From Streptomyces barkulensis (lineage in GTDB: Bacteria; Actinomycetota; Actinomycetes; Streptomycetales; Streptomycetaceae): a stretch of 64,000 bases of DNA. The translations under genes were made by a program, and so were the position numbers. Shown in pieces: positions 55,341 through 62,357 of this stretch. Location: contig NZ_PGSG01000105.1 of assembly GCF_002843305.1 (NCBI RefSeq), positions 186,001 through 250,000 of the forward strand, read 5' to 3'. The notes beneath the pieces are model-generated. The model saw only the letters and a program-made list of their open reading frames with translations, made no database searches and was not told where the DNA came from. Each line of letters opens with the position of its first letter. The first letter of the stretch is position 1.

Positions 55341-56687
55341 ATGAGTGGAAACATCAGCCGCAGACCCCGTGCCCGCACCCTGCTGGCCCTGGGCATCAGC
55401 GCGTCCCTCGCCCTGACCGCCACCGCCTGCGGCGGCTCGGGCACCGAGACGGGCAGCGAGGGCGAGGGCGAGGGGAAGGTCGTCTTCTGGGACAACAACG
55501 GCGGTGTGCGCACCGAGGTCTGGAAGAAGATCATCACCGAGTTCGAGAAGGAGAACCCCGAGATCGACGTGGAGTACGTCGGCATACCCATCGCCGACGT
55601 GCAGTCCAAGTACGACACCGCCATCCAGGGCGGCGGCGACAGCCTGCCGGACGTCGGCATGGTCGGCACGGCCTACCTCGCCAACATGGTCGCCCAGGGC
55701 GCCCTGGACCCGGTCGGCGACCGGATCGAGGGAGGCCCCCTGAAGGGCAAGCTGGTCAACGGCATGGTCGAGAGCGTCAAGGCCGCCGGGGGCGAGAAGG
55801 ACCAGATGTTCACCGTCCCGACCTCCGCCAACCAGGGCGTGCTGTGGTACCGCACCGACCTGTTCGAGGCGGCCGGCCTGGAGGGCCCCACCACCTGGGA
55901 GAACTTCTACACGGCCGCCGAGGAGCTGACCGACAGGAAGAACAACCGGTTCGGCTTCACCATCCGCGGCGGCGCGGGCTCCGTCGCCCAGGCGCTGGAG
56001 ATGATGTACGCCCAGTCGGGCATCGAGAGCTTCTGGGACGGCGACAGGACCACCGTCAACGACCCGAAGAACGTCGAGGCGCTGGAGAAGTACGTCGGTC
56101 TGTACAACAAGTACACACCCAAGGCCGACCTGAACAACGACTTCACCAAGATGGTCGCCACCTTCACCGGCGGTGAGGTCGGGATGCTCCAGCACAATCT
56201 GGGCTCCTACACCGACCATGTGAAGGCGTTCGGCGAGGACGGCGTGGACGGACTGCCGATGCCGGCCTCCTCCGAGGGCGGCCCGCGCACCCTGGTCTCC
56301 AACCCGGTCGACGGGATGGGGCTGTTCAAGTCCAGCGGGAACAAGGCGGCGGCCTGGAAGTTCATCGAGTTCGCCGCGTCCGCCGAGATGAACAGCCTCT
56401 GGAACGAGTCGGCGGGCGCCATCCCGGCCCACACCGACGCCGCGGACGACGAGTGGATCAACAAGGCCAAGCCCACCAAGGCGGCCATGGAGTCGCTCGA
56501 CGACCCGAACACCAAGATCGTCCAGCTGCCGTACTACCTGCCGGACTGGAACAGCATCAGCAAGGCCGACACCGAGCCCAACTTCCAGAAGCTGCTGCTG
56601 GGGCGGATGACGGCCAAGGAGTTCGCCGACGACCTGGCGAAGCGGCTCAACGAGGCCCAGGCCGAGTGGAGCGAGCAGAAGGGCTGA
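55341..56687 (+). CDS. ABC transporter sugar-binding lipoprotein
   Basis: 448-residue extracellular solute-binding protein (family 1). The signal peptide ends in a lipobox-like LTATAC followed by GGS, so Cys32 or so is the lipidated residue. The mature protein starts with an acidic linker and VVFWDNNGGVRTEVWKKIITEFEKENPEIDVEYV, given here as positions about 47-80. ATG 55341 has AGGAAAGAG upstream. It is the binding partner of the two permeases at 49.6-51.4 kb but is placed about 4 kb downstream of them, after the cytoplasmic enzymes. Confidence 0.94.
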   Translation: MSGNISRRPRARTLLALGISASLALTATACGGSGTETGSEGEGEGKVVFWDNNGGVRTEVWKKIITEFEKENPEIDVEYVGIPIADVQSKYDTAIQGGGDSLPDVGMVGTAYLANMVAQGALDPVGDRIEGGPLKGKLVNGMVESVKAAGGEKDQMFTVPTSANQGVLWYRTDLFEAAGLEGPTTWENFYTAAEELTDRKNNRFGFTIRGGAGSVAQALEMMYAQSGIESFWDGDRTTVNDPKNVEALEKYVGLYNKYTPKADLNNDFTKMVATFTGGEVGMLQHNLGSYTDHVKAFGEDGVDGLPMPASSEGGPRTLVSNPVDGMGLFKSSGNKAAAWKFIEFAASAEMNSLWNESAGAIPAHTDAADDEWINKAKPTKAAMESLDDPNTKIVQLPYYLPDWNSISKADTEPNFQKLLLGRMTAKEFADDLAKRLNEAQAEWSEQKG

Positions 56688-56825
56688 CGCCCCGCCGCGG
56701 CGGGGCGGTACCGCACCGGACCGCCCCGCCGCCCTCGCCCGGGGGCGGGCCGGCCCGCCGCGCCGTCCGCGACCACCGGGCGCCCCCCCCCGGAACCCGG
56801 GGCGTCCCCGGGCCCTCCTCGCACA

Positions 56826-56915
56826 ACCCGCACGACCCGCACGACCCGTACGACCCGTACGACCCGTACGACCCGTACGACCCGCACGACCCGTACGACC
56901 CGCACGACCCGTACG
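56826..56915. repeat. 9-bp minisatellite ACCCGYACG, ten copies
   Basis: Ten units between the binding-protein gene and the pectate lyase gene. Units are either ACCCGTACG or ACCCGCACG. It would lie in the leader of the pectate lyase mRNA. A C9 run precedes it (56783-56791). Confidence 0.92.
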
Positions 56916-56940
56916 ACCGAACACGTCCTAAGGAGTCGCA

Positions 56941-58287
56941 GTGCAGAGAAAAGTGTGCCAAGCGCGTGTCATAGCCCTGACAGGGTGTGCCTCGCTCGCC
57001 CTGGCGGCCCTCGCCGTACCCGCCCAGGCGGCACCGCGCCACGGCGGTGACCAGGTCCGCGCCGTCCTGCCGAAGAACGACGGCTGGGCCTCGGCCGAGG
57101 GCGGCACCACCGGCGGCGCCGCCGCCGACGCCGACCACGTCTTCACCGTCACCAACCGCGCCGAGCTGGCCGCAGCGCTGAACGACGGTGACGACACGCC
57201 GAAGATCATCAAGGTCAAGGGCACCGTCCATGGCAATGCCGACGACCAGGGGAGGCCGCTGACCTGCGAGGACTACCAGCGCGACGGCTACACCCCGGAG
57301 AAGTACCTCCAGGCGTACGACCCCGAGGTCTGGGGCGAGAACGAACCCTCGGGGCCGATGGAGGAGGCCCGAGCCGCCTCGGCCGCCGAGCAGAACAAGC
57401 GGGTCAAGCTCAAGGTCGGCTCCAACACCACCCTGATCGGGGTGGGCGAGGACGCCACCATCCTCGGCGCCAGCCTCCAGATCCGGGGCGTGGAGAACGT
57501 CATCGTCCGCAACATCACCTTCGAGGACACCTACGACTGCTTCCCGCAGTGGGACCCCACCGACGGCGAGAACGGAGCCTGGAACTCGGAGTACGACAAC
57601 GTCGTCGTCCACGGCTCCCGCCACGTCTGGATCGACCACAACACCTTCACCGACGGCCGCCGCCCCGACAGCGAACAGCCGCGCTACTTCGGGCAGCTCT
57701 TCCAGCAGCACGACGGCCTGCTCGACATCGTGCGCGGCGCCGATCTGGTGACGGTGAGCTGGAACGTCTTCACCGAGCACGACAAGACCATCCTGCTGGG
57801 CAACAGCGACAAGGCCGAGGCCGACGACCGCGGCAAGCTGCGCACCACCTTCCACCACAACCTCTTCGAGGACGTCAACGAGCGTGCCCCGCGCGTGCGT
57901 TTCGGCCAGGTGGACGCCTACAACAACCACTTCAAGCAGAACGAGGGCGCCAAGTACGGCTACACCTGGGGCATCGGCAAGGAGGCCGCGCTCGTCGCCG
58001 AGCACAACGCCTTCACCCTCCACAAGGGTCTGACCCCGGCCGACAGCATCCGCCAGTGGACCCCCGGCACCTCCATGACCGAGCGGAACAACTGGGTCAA
58101 CGGCCGGTACGTGGACCTGCTGGGCGCGTACAACGCCGCCAACCCCGACCGCCTCCTGGGCGACGACGCGGGCTGGACTCCCACCCTGCGCACCCGCGTC
58201 CACCACCCGCTGGCCGTCCCGTACCTGGTGGACCGGTACGCCGGGGCAGGGGAGATCAAGGTCAGGGACGGAAAGGGCCGCAGGTGA
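56941..58287 (+). CDS. Secreted pectate lyase (PL1 family)
   Basis: 448 residues with a Sec signal peptide (RVIALTGCASLALAALAVPAQA, written here as positions 9-30). It cleaves polygalacturonate by beta-elimination, calcium dependent. PL1 marks: NTTLIGVGEDATILGAS, NVIVRNITFEDTYDCFPQWDP with calcium-binding Asp residues, HVWIDHNTFTDG (the wiDH motif), and the catalytic arginine region VNERAPRVRFGQVDAYNN. GTG 56941 has AAGGAG at 56930-56935. The stop overlaps the pectinesterase start by 4 nt. Confidence 0.94.
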   Translation: MQRKVCQARVIALTGCASLALAALAVPAQAAPRHGGDQVRAVLPKNDGWASAEGGTTGGAAADADHVFTVTNRAELAAALNDGDDTPKIIKVKGTVHGNADDQGRPLTCEDYQRDGYTPEKYLQAYDPEVWGENEPSGPMEEARAASAAEQNKRVKLKVGSNTTLIGVGEDATILGASLQIRGVENVIVRNITFEDTYDCFPQWDPTDGENGAWNSEYDNVVVHGSRHVWIDHNTFTDGRRPDSEQPRYFGQLFQQHDGLLDIVRGADLVTVSWNVFTEHDKTILLGNSDKAEADDRGKLRTTFHHNLFEDVNERAPRVRFGQVDAYNNHFKQNEGAKYGYTWGIGKEAALVAEHNAFTLHKGLTPADSIRQWTPGTSMTERNNWVNGRYVDLLGAYNAANPDRLLGDDAGWTPTLRTRVHHPLAVPYLVDRYAGAGEIKVRDGKGRR

Positions 58288-59387
58288 GCGGGGCGCCGAC
58301 GAGCAGGCCACGAGTGGGCACCACCCGGCGCGGCGCGCTTCTGGCCGGAGCCGGCGCCGCCCTCGGTGTGGCCCTGGCGGGCCGGGCCCACGCCGGGCCC
58401 GCCCACGCCGGGCCGCGGCTGAGGGTCGCACCGGACGGCGGCGGCGACTTCGCCACCGTGCAGGAGGCCGTGGACGCCACGCCCGACCATCCCGGGACGC
58501 CCTGGACCATCGTTCTGGCCCCCGGCGTCCACCGCGAGACGGTGAAGATTCCGGAGAGCAAGACCGGGCTGACCCTGCTGGGCGGCACCGGCGATCCCCG
58601 CGACACCGTCATCGTCCACGACAACGCGGCGGGGACCCCCAGACCCGACGGGTCCGGGACCTACGGCACCTCCGGCAGCGCCACGGTCACCGCCCGGCCC
58701 GACGGCTTCACCGCCCGGCGGATCACCTTCGCCAACGACTGGCTGCGCGCCGACCACCCGGAGATCACCAGCGGCACCCAGGCGGTGGCGATCAAGGTGA
58801 TGGGTGACCGGTCGCTGTTCGACCGCTGCCGCTTCCTCGGCCACCAGGACACCCTGTACGCCGACACGCGGCATGTCTCGCTCACCGCGCGGCAGTTGTT
58901 CCACCGCTGCTATGTCGAGGGGGACGTGGACTTCGTCTTCGGCCGGGCGACCGCGGTCTTCCACGGCTGCGAACTGCGCACCCTGGACCGGGAGGTGGAC
59001 TTCACCCCGTACGGGTTCGTCTTCGCGCCGTCGACGGCCGCCGGCACCCGGTACGGCTACCTTGCCCACCGCTGCCGGATCACCACCACCGCGCCGGCCG
59101 GCGCGTACAAGCTGGCCCGGCCCTGGGTGCCCAGCAGCGATCCGGGGGCCCGGCCGGGCCTGGTGGTGCGCGACAGCCTGCTGGGGGCCGGCATCGACGC
59201 GGCCCGGCCGTACGCGAACATGCGGGAGCAGTACCCGTGGCAGGGGTTCTTCTTCCGGGAGTGGGCCAACCGGGGGCCGGGCGCGGCCGTCGCCGATCCG
59301 GCCGAGCGTCCGCGGCTGACGGCGGCCGGGGCCGCCGAGCACACGCCGGCGGCCTATCTGGGCGGCTGGCGTCCCGCGGTCGGCTGA
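58284..59387 (+). CDS. Secreted pectinesterase (CE8), Tat signal
   Basis: 367 residues. The N-terminus has a twin-arginine signal (TTRRGALLAGAGAALGVALA, about 13-32), so export is probably by Tat while its partner lyase uses Sec. Catalytic motifs of pectin methylesterase: SGTQAVAIKV, GHQDTLYADTRH with the general acid Asp region, CYVEGDVDFVFGRATAVF with the nucleophile Asp, and KLARPWVP with the Arg (usually GRPW). It removes methyl groups so that the lyase can cut. GTG 58284 overlaps the lyase stop. A 20-bp tandem duplication spans the stop codon. Confidence 0.92.
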   Translation: MSGAPTSRPRVGTTRRGALLAGAGAALGVALAGRAHAGPAHAGPRLRVAPDGGGDFATVQEAVDATPDHPGTPWTIVLAPGVHRETVKIPESKTGLTLLGGTGDPRDTVIVHDNAAGTPRPDGSGTYGTSGSATVTARPDGFTARRITFANDWLRADHPEITSGTQAVAIKVMGDRSLFDRCRFLGHQDTLYADTRHVSLTARQLFHRCYVEGDVDFVFGRATAVFHGCELRTLDREVDFTPYGFVFAPSTAAGTRYGYLAHRCRITTTAPAGAYKLARPWVPSSDPGARPGLVVRDSLLGAGIDAARPYANMREQYPWQGFFFREWANRGPGAAVADPAERPRLTAAGAAEHTPAAYLGGWRPAVG

Positions 59388-59420
59388 GTCTCCTCGCGGT
59401 CGGCTGAGTCTCCTCGCGGT
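59381..59420. repeat. Exact 20-bp tandem duplication at the pectinesterase stop
   Basis: CGGCTGAGTCTCCTCGCGGT occurs at 59381-59400 and 59401-59420; the first copy contains the TGA. Confidence 0.9.
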
Positions 59421-59505
59421 GGGTGCCGCGCCCGTCCGGCCCGTGCCGGCCGGGCGCGGCACGGGCCGGTTCGGTGCGGGCCGGGCCGGTTCGGTGCGGG
59501 CCGGG

Positions 59506-59577
59506 GATGACGAAGCCGCTCTCGTAGGCGGTGATGACCGCCTGGGTGCGGTCGCGTGCGCCGATTCCTGCCAGGAG
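59506..59577 (-). pseudogene. Remnant of a LuxR/NarL-type response regulator C-terminus
   Basis: The minus strand reads LAGIGARDRTQAVITAYESG, then FVIPG. This is the last helix of the LuxR DNA-binding domain of NarL-type regulators (typical KLGLRDRAQAVVFAYESG). Nothing upstream (59580-59655) resembles the rest of such a protein, so only about 25 codons survive. It lies between the pectinesterase gene and iclR. Confidence 0.7.
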
Positions 59578-59655
59578 GGGAACCGCCTCCCCGTGCGGGG
59601 GAGGGGGTCTGCGACTTCGGTGGGGGATCGGGCCGGAGCGGGAGGGGTTACGGGA

Positions 59656-60483
59656 CTACAGGTGGCGGGTGGCCAGGGCGAGCCGGTCGCGCGCGTCGAA
59701 CAGGGCGTCCTTGATGGTCTGTTCGTGTGCGGGGGTCAGCCGTGCCACCGGGACCGAGCAGCTGATGGCGTCCCGTGCGGGGGTGCGGTAGGGGATGGCG
59801 ACGCCGAAGCAGCTCAGTCCCAGGGTGTTCTCCTCGCGGTCGACCGCGTAGCCCTGTTCGCGGATCTGGTGCAGTTCCTCGATGAGCTTGCCGCGGTCGG
59901 TGACGGTGTGCTCGGTCAGCGGTGCCAGGGTTTCGGGGAGCATCGCGCGGACCTGGTCGTCGTCGTAGGTGGCCAGCAGGGCCTTGCCCAGCGAGGTGGA
60001 GTGCGCGGGCAGGCGTCGTCCCACCCGGGTGAAGGGACGCAGGTAGTGCTGCGACTGCCGGGTGGCGAGGTAGACGACGTTGGTGCCGTCCAGCCGGGCG
60101 AGGTGGATGGTCTCGGTGGTGTCGTCGGAGAGCCGGTCCAGGGTGGGGCGGGAGGCGGCCACGACCTCGTCGCCGTCGATGTAGGAGGTGCCCACCAGCA
60201 GGGCGCGCACTCCGATGCCGTAGCGGGTGCCGGTGGCGTCGGTCTCGATCCAGCCCAGTTCCACGAGTGTGCGCAGCAGCATGTAGAGGCTGGACTTGGG
60301 GTAGCCGACGGCTTCCTGGACGGCGGCGAGGGTGTGCATGCCGGGCTGTCCGGCGAAGAACTCCAGCAGTTCCACGGTGCGTACCGCCGACTTGACCTGT
60401 GCCCCGCCCGCCTCCGGTTTCCTGCCGGGGGCGCCCCCGTGCGCAGAAGGCATCGACCTTGACCCTTTCGCTCGACCGGCCAT
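59656..60483 (-). CDS. IclR-family transcriptional regulator
   Basis: 275-residue regulator. The winged helix is at about 30-90 (VKSAVRTVELLEFFAGQPGM; LAAVQEAVGYPKSSLYMLLRTL). The C-terminal IclR effector domain follows (RPFTRVGRRLPAHSTSLGKALLATY; GYAVDREENTLGLSCFGVAIPY). Such proteins control aromatic or sugar-acid breakdown. It is divergent from the semialdehyde dehydrogenase gene across 164 bp holding a GTTC/GAAC palindrome. ATG 60481-60483 has GGGACT upstream; ATG 60453 is an alternative. Confidence 0.93.
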   Translation of the reverse strand: MAGRAKGSRSMPSAHGGAPGRKPEAGGAQVKSAVRTVELLEFFAGQPGMHTLAAVQEAVGYPKSSLYMLLRTLVELGWIETDATGTRYGIGVRALLVGTSYIDGDEVVAASRPTLDRLSDDTTETIHLARLDGTNVVYLATRQSQHYLRPFTRVGRRLPAHSTSLGKALLATYDDDQVRAMLPETLAPLTEHTVTDRGKLIEELHQIREQGYAVDREENTLGLSCFGVAIPYRTPARDAISCSVPVARLTPAHEQTIKDALFDARDRLALATRHL

Positions 60484-60500
60484 AGAGTCCCAGATGGTTA

Positions 60501-60535
60501 TTCACACATAGGGACGGCGTTCAGTATATCGAACG
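60501..60535 (+). promoter_or_regulatory. Candidate dehydrogenase promoter with IclR-type operator
   Basis: TTCACA (60501-60506), an 18-bp spacer and TATATC (60525-60530). The palindrome CGTTC-N8-GAACG (60518-60535) overlaps the -10 box, as expected for repression by the divergent IclR gene. Confidence 0.5.
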
Positions 60536-60647
60536 AGGTCTCCGGGGGGACAGTCTTCGGCGCCCGGTGTCCCGGACGCGCCCCCGCCGGTCCCGTCGCC
60601 CCCTGCCGCCGCCCGGTCGGCGGCCGTTTCGAAGGAGGAGTTCAGCG

Positions 60648-62177
60648 GTGGCAGTACCAGTGTGGAGTGTCGACCCCAGGACGGGGAAGCGGCGTGAACA
60701 GGTCGCGGCCGAGGCCACGGCAGCCGATGTCGACGCGGTCGTACGCGCCGCCCACGCCGCCCGCGGCGAGCTGGCGGGCCGCACCGCGCGGATCGCCCTG
60801 CTGCGCGCGGCCGCCGAGGAGCTGGAGGCCGCCCGCGGTGAGATCGTCGCCACCGCGGACGCCGAGACCGCGCTGGGCGAGGTCCGGCTGAACGGCGAGC
60901 TGGGCCGCACCACCTACCAGCTGCTCGCCTTCGCCGACGAGGTCGCCGACGGCGCGTACCTGGACGTCGTCATCGACCACGCCGACGCCTCGCTCACCCC
61001 GCCCCGGCCCGATCTGCGCCGCTACAAGATCCCCCTGGGCGTCGTGGCGGTCTACGCGGCCTCCAACTTCCCCCTGGCCTTCTCCGTCCCCGGCGGCGAC
61101 ACCGCCAGCGCGCTCGCGGCGGGCTGCCCGGTCGTGGTCAAGGCGCACCCCGACCATCCGGCCACCTCCGAGCTGTGCGCGGCCGCGCTGCGCCGCGCGG
61201 CCGCCCGCGCCGGTCTGCCCGAGGACGTCGTCCGTGTGGTGCACGGCTTCGACGCGGGTGTGGAGCTGGTGAAGCACCCGCTGGTCGCCGCGGCCGGGTT
61301 CACCGGCTCGATCCGGGGCGGCCGGGCCCTGTTCGACGCCGCCGCGGCCCGCCCGGTGCCCATCCCCTTCCACGGCGAGCTGGGCAGTCTCAATCCGGTC
61401 GTCGTCACCGAGGCGGCGGCCAGGGAGCGCGCCGAGGAGATCGGCGGCGGGCTGGCCGGGTCGATGACGCTGGGCTCGGGGCAGTTCTGCACCAAGCCGG
61501 GGCTGGTCCTCGCCCCCGAGGGCGAGTTTGGCGACCGGCTGCTGGGGGCCCTGGCCGACTCCGTCGCCGGGGCCGCCCGCGGGCCGCTGCTGGACACCCG
61601 GATGCGCGAGGCGTTCCTGGCCGGGGTGAGGGCCCGGGCGGAGCTGGAGGACGTGACGGCGCCGGTCGCCGCGGCCGAGGGCGAGGAGCAGACCGTGGGC
61701 GCGGGCTTCCTCACCGTCCCGGCGGAGCGGCTCGCCGGCTCCGAACAACACGCACTGCTGCTGGAGGAGTGCTTCGGGCCCGTCACCGTCGTCGCCCGCT
61801 ACCGGGACGCCGGCGAGGTCAGCGCCGTGCTGGCCAGGCTGTCCGGCAACCTCACCGCCACCCTCCACATCGCCGGGGAGGAGGCGGGGCAGGAAGGCGG
61901 CACCGCGGCCCGGCTGCTGGCCGAGCTGACGGCGCTGGCCGGGCGGGTCCTGGTCAACGGCTGGCCCACCGGTGTCGCGGTCGCCCCCGCCCAGCACCAC
62001 GGCGGCCCCTACCCGGCCACCACCTCCACCTCCACCTCGGTCGGCGCCACGGCTGTCGAGCGCTGGCTGCGTCCGGTCGCCTACCAGGACACCCCGCCGG
62101 CGCTGCTGCCCGAGGAACTGCGCGACGACAACCCGCTCGGCCTGCCGCGCCGGGTGGACGGACGCCGCGAGGGCTGA
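60648..62177 (+). CDS. 2-oxoglutarate semialdehyde (2,5-dioxovalerate) dehydrogenase
   Basis: 509-residue aldehyde dehydrogenase of the KGSADH class. Marks: VVAVYAASNFPLAFSVPGGD, the oxyanion/acid motif HGELGSLNPVVV with the catalytic Glu, and the nucleophile in LGSGQFCTKPGLVL (Cys). The GELGSxNP sequence is typical of ketoglutarate semialdehyde dehydrogenases. It would complete the route by making 2-oxoglutarate. GTG 60648 (VAVPVWSVDPRTGKRR) is chosen because GAAGGAGGAG lies 7 nt upstream; the frame is open further upstream. It is divergent from iclR. Confidence 0.9.
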   Translation: MAVPVWSVDPRTGKRREQVAAEATAADVDAVVRAAHAARGELAGRTARIALLRAAAEELEAARGEIVATADAETALGEVRLNGELGRTTYQLLAFADEVADGAYLDVVIDHADASLTPPRPDLRRYKIPLGVVAVYAASNFPLAFSVPGGDTASALAAGCPVVVKAHPDHPATSELCAAALRRAAARAGLPEDVVRVVHGFDAGVELVKHPLVAAAGFTGSIRGGRALFDAAAARPVPIPFHGELGSLNPVVVTEAAARERAEEIGGGLAGSMTLGSGQFCTKPGLVLAPEGEFGDRLLGALADSVAGAARGPLLDTRMREAFLAGVRARAELEDVTAPVAAAEGEEQTVGAGFLTVPAERLAGSEQHALLLEECFGPVTVVARYRDAGEVSAVLARLSGNLTATLHIAGEEAGQEGGTAARLLAELTALAGRVLVNGWPTGVAVAPAQHHGGPYPATTSTSTSVGATAVERWLRPVAYQDTPPALLPEELRDDNPLGLPRRVDGRREG

Positions 62178-62202
62178 GCGCCCGGGGCCCGGGGCTCCTC
62201 GC

Positions 62203-62230
62203 GTGGCCGCTCTCCGCGGGGGGCGGCCAC
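62203..62230. terminator. Hairpin after the semialdehyde dehydrogenase gene
   Basis: GTGGCCGC (62203-62210) pairs with GCGGCCAC (62223-62230); loop 12 nt. Confidence 0.4.
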
Positions 62231-62293
62231 GGGCGTTTCCGCGGCGGGCGGGAGGCGGGCAGGAGGGGAGGAATCCTCCGTCCATAAGCGAGG

Positions 62294-62310
62294 CTTGGAG
62301 ATCGTCCAAG
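62294..62310. promoter_or_regulatory. Palindrome CTTGGA-N5-TCCAAG
   Basis: Perfect 6-bp arms, 5-nt spacer, 47 nt upstream of the aminotransferase ATG. Spacing fits a LysR- or TetR-type operator; no such regulator lies in the window. Confidence 0.4.
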
Positions 62311-62344
62311 ACAATTCGCCATGGACAGGAGCGAACCGGGGCGA

Positions 62345-62350
62345 CACAGT
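62345..62350 (+). promoter_or_regulatory. Candidate leaderless -10 box
   Basis: CACAGT ends 7 nt before ATG 62358 without a ribosome site. Confidence 0.3.
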
Positions 62351-62357
62351 GGCGTGC

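Noticed and set aside
56826-56915. CRISPR-like array
   Set aside because: Units are 9 bp with no spacers; it is a simple minisatellite.
56690-56974. Plus-strand peptide with DPYDPYDPY-type repeats
   Set aside because: Another minisatellite translation; it overlaps the pectate lyase start in a different frame and has no support as a gene.
59531-59791. 86-codon plus-strand frame between pectinesterase and iclR
   Set aside because: It is antisense to the LuxR remnant and to iclR and shows no motif.
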